From Trichomonas tenax (taxonomy: Eukaryota; Parabasalia; Trichomonadida; Trichomonadidae), in the NCBI GenBank assembly GCA_023091735.1, contig JALKBU010000913.1:1-20807 (forward strand): DNA of 20,807 nucleotides, written 5' to 3'. The notes under the pieces were generated by a model. The model was not told the origin of the DNA. It saw only the letters and a program-made list of their open reading frames with translations, and made no database searches. Below, piece after piece: positions 17,806 through 20,807 of this stretch. The stretch's first letter is position 1; every line of letters starts with the position of its first letter. A program made the position numbers and the translations under genes.

Positions 17806-18030
17806 GAATCTCGAGTTTATGTGTCAAAATAGTAATATTTTGACATGTAAAGTCCTATAATCATTCAAATTATGTATTAGTTTTTATTTCAAAATCTCGT
17901 CTGACGAGAAGAACTGGGGACTACATTGACGCAGGTGCCACGCATGTTAGTAGTTAAACTCATAGATCTTCCTTTCATACGCCATCATAAAGAAATCAAA
18001 GATTTCCACTTCAGAATGCCTCTGAAGAGC

Positions 18031-18194
18031 AAAATTAAATGCTTGATTGGGACTGGAAGCCAAGGTGCTAGCAATCCAGTCCACAGTTCTTCTTTTCAGA
18101 CTCGATTTACTCTACAGAATGCTTCTGAAAGGAAGAACTGTGGACTGAATTGCTAGCATTTTGGCTACCAGTACCAATGAAGCACTTAATTTTT
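18031..18194. repeat. Inner long palindrome of the foldback element
   Basis: The left arm 18031-18099 and right arm 18125-18194 are inverted copies with a handful of mismatches and a one-base indel. The closing stem CAGTTCTTCTTTTCAG / CTGAAAGGAAGAACTG has one mismatch. The loop is 18100-18124. Transcribed in either direction this would fold into a ~70-bp hairpin. Confidence 0.85.
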
Positions 18195-18282
18195 AAAAGT
18201 AAATTTAAACAAATATAGAATATCACTCTTCCAATAATCATTTATAATCACATGCCACGTAAATATATATTTGTTAAATATA

Positions 18283-18340
18283 GGTGTTTACATGTCAGAT
18301 ATTATTACTTTTTATGTCACTTTTTCGTGACAGCTTTCGG
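18283..18340 (-). repeat. Right outer terminal inverted repeat
   Basis: Inverted copy of the left end (17746-17805); GTCACTTTTTCGTGACAG here is itself a near-palindrome. It ends at ...TTTCGG, followed directly by TA. Confidence 0.65.
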
Positions 18341-20260
18341 TACGCAACAGTATTTTGTTTCATTTACATGGCATGTTTTTGATTCTTCTTTGTTATAATA
18401 ATTTGATAACAGGACAATTTGCATAGAATATATATCTATGCTTTCATAGAGTAGGCATCACTATGCCATTAATCCATTATAAATACCCTACTTTTCCTAC
18501 TTATAGACTGTTTGAAAAAAACATTTTTTTAGAAAAAATCCTCAATATCACAGCAAATTCAAAAAATAAACACAACGTTATTAACAGCATCAGGAATGTG
18601 ACAATGTGGTATGGCACAAGCCTCGAACAAAGATGTTTCATCATCGCATTTCATGAAATTTGCGCTTCACAAAACTCGATGAATATGAACATCTGTAGCC
18701 TGATAATTTGCATCATATATACCCAAATATATGTGCACTGATTCACAGTATCAAAACTGAAAAGTAAGGATTCGACTTAATCTGATTACCTTGCCTATAG
18801 AATATTTCAACCAAATACAAATGTTTTGTAGTTTATGTGTCACTTAATCGTTTTAACTATGAATGAAATGAAATAACTATAATTGATAATCATTCATAAT
18901 ATTATGCTATAATTGTGTTATAAATGGGAAAATATATGATATAGCTCCAACATATTTGAAGCATTATGTTTATTATTGCTGTTAGCGTAAAAACACATAT
19001 GAAATTGGAAATTTCATTCAAAAACTATGAATTCAACATATATAAAATATTTAAAATGATCAGAAAACTAAAAGTAATGATAAATACAGCAATGCTGTAT
19101 GTATAAATCGGAATTTTTTATCATATGAAAAACCTTATTATTTTCATCAATTGAACATGAAGGTAATGCTACAATAGTCAAGTATTGTGTATATTTAATC
19201 AATACAACGAAAAATATAGACTATCAGATATCGAGAAAGAAAATACTATCAATTTAGTTAAAATAATTGTTGCTTTGTACAAACTTCGATTTGTTTAAAC
19301 CCGCCTCTGCATATCAAGGCTAGAATAAAGAAATAACAATTCTTGAAAATTCTAAATTGTTAGAAAATATGCATTTGTATGTCTCACTAGACTTTTCTCC
19401 TACTGTAGTTGACTTTAGTATCTTAAATAGCCATAATAGCGTAATCGAAATTTGTCAAGAAATACGAAAATGAGTTATTGATACATTTCTTTGAGAGAGT
19501 GAATTTAAATTCTCATTCTTATTGTTAAGAACTTATATAAATGAATGCTTTCGATGGTGTGAAAAATTGAGGATTTAAAAAATAGCATTCAGGAATGGTG
19601 AACATTGCAGCAATGTGGTTTCTGTCAACATTGCATTGTAAACCTGAAGTATTTGGTCTTTGTTGAGATTGTCAACCCCACTTTAAAAATGTCACGTTTT
19701 CAGCTTATTTTAAATTTTTTTCATAGAAACGAAATTGTTTCAAATTTGACAAAATAGATTATGGATATAATAAGCTTTATATATTTGAAGTTTTATTTTT
19801 TAAAATTATTTTTTCTTCAAATTCGAAATATAGATACTATGTATATCGTAGATTATATATTATAAAATTTGAGGCTTGAAATTTTTCAATTTTGATTGCG
19901 AAATTTGAGAATCCAAGCCAAATTTTATCATGGGGACAAAATGCTTCAAGAGGGACTGCTGACTCATGCCAATGTATAGAACACCGCAGCTTCGATAGAA
20001 ACTATCACAACAACACAAAATCCGAGCACAAAAGATGATTATAATTTGTCATGTTAATATTTATTTGACATTTGGAAAATATGTTGACTATACTTGGCAT
20101 TTAAGAATATAGTTTACAATTAAAAAGGGTGCGTAAAAAATATAAGGTGGTGATTTTAATGTAGTGGGACAAACAAAATTGTAAAAATGTATTTGTATTT
20201 TGCTCGATGGAAGCAAATGCGCTAGGTAACTTGTTTTTACGCATTGGGTTCGTTATTTAG
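18341..20260. other. AT-rich intergenic stretch, no supportable gene
   Basis: Very AT-rich. It holds a small palindrome at 18421-18441 (GCATAG...CTATGC), a perfect 7+1+7 palindrome at 19602-19616 (ACATTGC-A-GCAATGT) with another ACATTGC at 19628, and a third copy of TTTATGTGTCA at 18832. A 92-codon plus-strand frame at 18463-18741 has no recognisable family and was not accepted as a gene. Confidence 0.5.
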
Positions 20261-20452
20261 AGTAAGATAAAAATTCGAAACATTGGTTTGGACTTGTTTG
20301 GCGACACGATAAGGCTACCAATGGAGCCTGATCGAATCGTATTAAGCAAGTACAACCATCTACTATGCTTGAATAAACTTGAAAATATTGACGAAAGGAT
20401 GAAGTTTTTGACGACTAATTATGAGAAGAAAATAAAGTCTGTGCTTTTTTAA
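20261..20452 (+). pseudogene. Possible coding remnant (short open frame)
   Basis: A 63-codon open frame follows a TAG at 20258. It reads like protein ('GLDLFGDTIRLPMEPDRIVL', then charged helix-like 'KLENIDERMKFLTTNYEKK') and is less AT-rich than its flanks. The only ATG in frame is at 20321, giving 43 residues. After the TAA at 20450-20452, another frame reads further charged helix ('DKKEMELEALKHLRKL'), as if a frameshift had split a coiled-coil gene. No family was recognised. It may equally be chance. Confidence 0.25.
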
Positions 20453-20807
20453 AAAGAATGTTGAGAGATGGAAACAACAGAGATAAGAAAGAAATGGAAC
20501 TAGAGGCTCTCAAACATCTGCGAAAATTGATACTTTTGTAAAATGTTTAAAAATCAAAATAAGCTTGAGCATATTGTTCTGTGCTTGAAATCATCCGTTT
20601 TGTTGGATTAAAACTTGAACTAACATGCATAAAAATTGACGAAATCTAAAAAGTGAAATGAAAAATGTACAAAAATTACGACATCTTTGTACGTTTATTA
20701 GATTTTTCTGAATGTTAAGATGGGATTATGAGGCTTTAAAGCATCAGATATTATTGCAGTGATAGAGCTTAAGTTAACAGCAAAGTTAAATGCCTCATGA
20801 CAAAAAA
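20453..20807. other. AT-rich end of window
   Basis: Apart from a possible frame-shifted continuation of the preceding remnant up to about 20540, nothing is recognised. Confidence 0.4.

Larger units (their letters stand above)
17746..18340. mobile_element. Foldback MITE-like element flanked by TA
   Basis: The left end begins CTGAAAGTTGTCACGAAAA and the right end, read on the minus strand, begins CCGAAAGCTGTCACGAAAA. The arms stay alignable for about 55-60 bases (shared blocks ATAAAAAGT and ATCTGAYATGTAAA). Both ends abut TA (17744-17745 and 18341-18342), as expected for the TA target duplication of Tc1/mariner-type transposons. A second, inner inverted repeat (18031-18099 against 18125-18194) meets at a ~25-base loop centred near 18112. 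The left half is longer than the right and holds extra small palindromes (17896-17908, 18009-18027) and a second copy of the GAAGAACTG-GGACT motif. There is no transposase. Mariner affiliation is inferred from the TA only. Confidence 0.65.

Noticed and set aside
18463..18741. 92-codon plus-strand frame with a TCACTAT word directly before its ATG
   Set aside because: The initiator-like word would leave a leader of only ~3 nt, the product has no recognisable feature, and length alone is not convincing in AT-rich DNA.
19680..19700. TGTCACGTTTTCAGC resembling the foldback element's terminal repeat
   Set aside because: Only a few bases agree with the element's end in order, there is no partner arm nearby, and it is probably chance.
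1..20807. tRNA, rRNA, snRNA genes, CRISPR-like arrays and spliceosomal introns
   Set aside because: I looked for cloverleaf box sequences, regular spacer arrays and trichomonad-type GTATGT...ACTAAC-CACAG introns and saw none that held up.

Overview
The window looks like AT-rich nuclear DNA of a parabasalid protist (Trichomonas/Tritrichomonas type). The reasons are: intronless genes with very short 5' leaders; one TCA(Y)(W)-type initiator close to a start codon; UAAA trinucleotide-plus-one signals that overlap the stop codon in two genes; a GT61-like glycosyltransferase copy; and low gene density with several terminal-inverted-repeat elements. Species assignment is inference and cannot be settled from the window alone.

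Layout. 1-1033: AT-rich, no supportable gene. 1034-1705 (-): a small Rrp7-like ribosome-biogenesis protein. 1706-3173: no gene. 3174-3724: a short inverted-repeat element holding a broken tyrosine-recombinase gene, an internally deleted transposon. 3725-4239: no gene. 4240-5517 (-): a GT61-like glycosyltransferase pseudogene, one continuous reading frame interrupted by three nonsense codons. 5518-5875: intergenic between head-to-head genes. 5876-7279 (+): an intact 467-residue helical-repeat (armadillo-like) protein. 7347-8209: a candidate non-autonomous element with 27-bp terminal inverted repeats. 8324-17653 (-): one 3,109-residue, almost wholly disordered, low-complexity protein that fills almost half of the window. 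17746-18340: a foldback, MITE-like element bounded by TA, ending 92 bp upstream of the giant gene's start. 18341-20807: AT-rich with only a short, weak coding remnant near 20.3-20.45 kb.

The genes do not form an obvious pathway. Three look functional (Rrp7-like, ARM-like and the giant disordered protein); the recombinase and glycosyltransferase copies are dead. The most interesting material is the giant protein, which carries about twenty-two copies of a short hydrophobic module spaced through otherwise disordered sequence, a 20-unit 9-residue repeat array and recurring basic/histidine clusters. Next are three different inverted-repeat elements, including a tyrosine recombinase placed between terminal inverted repeats.
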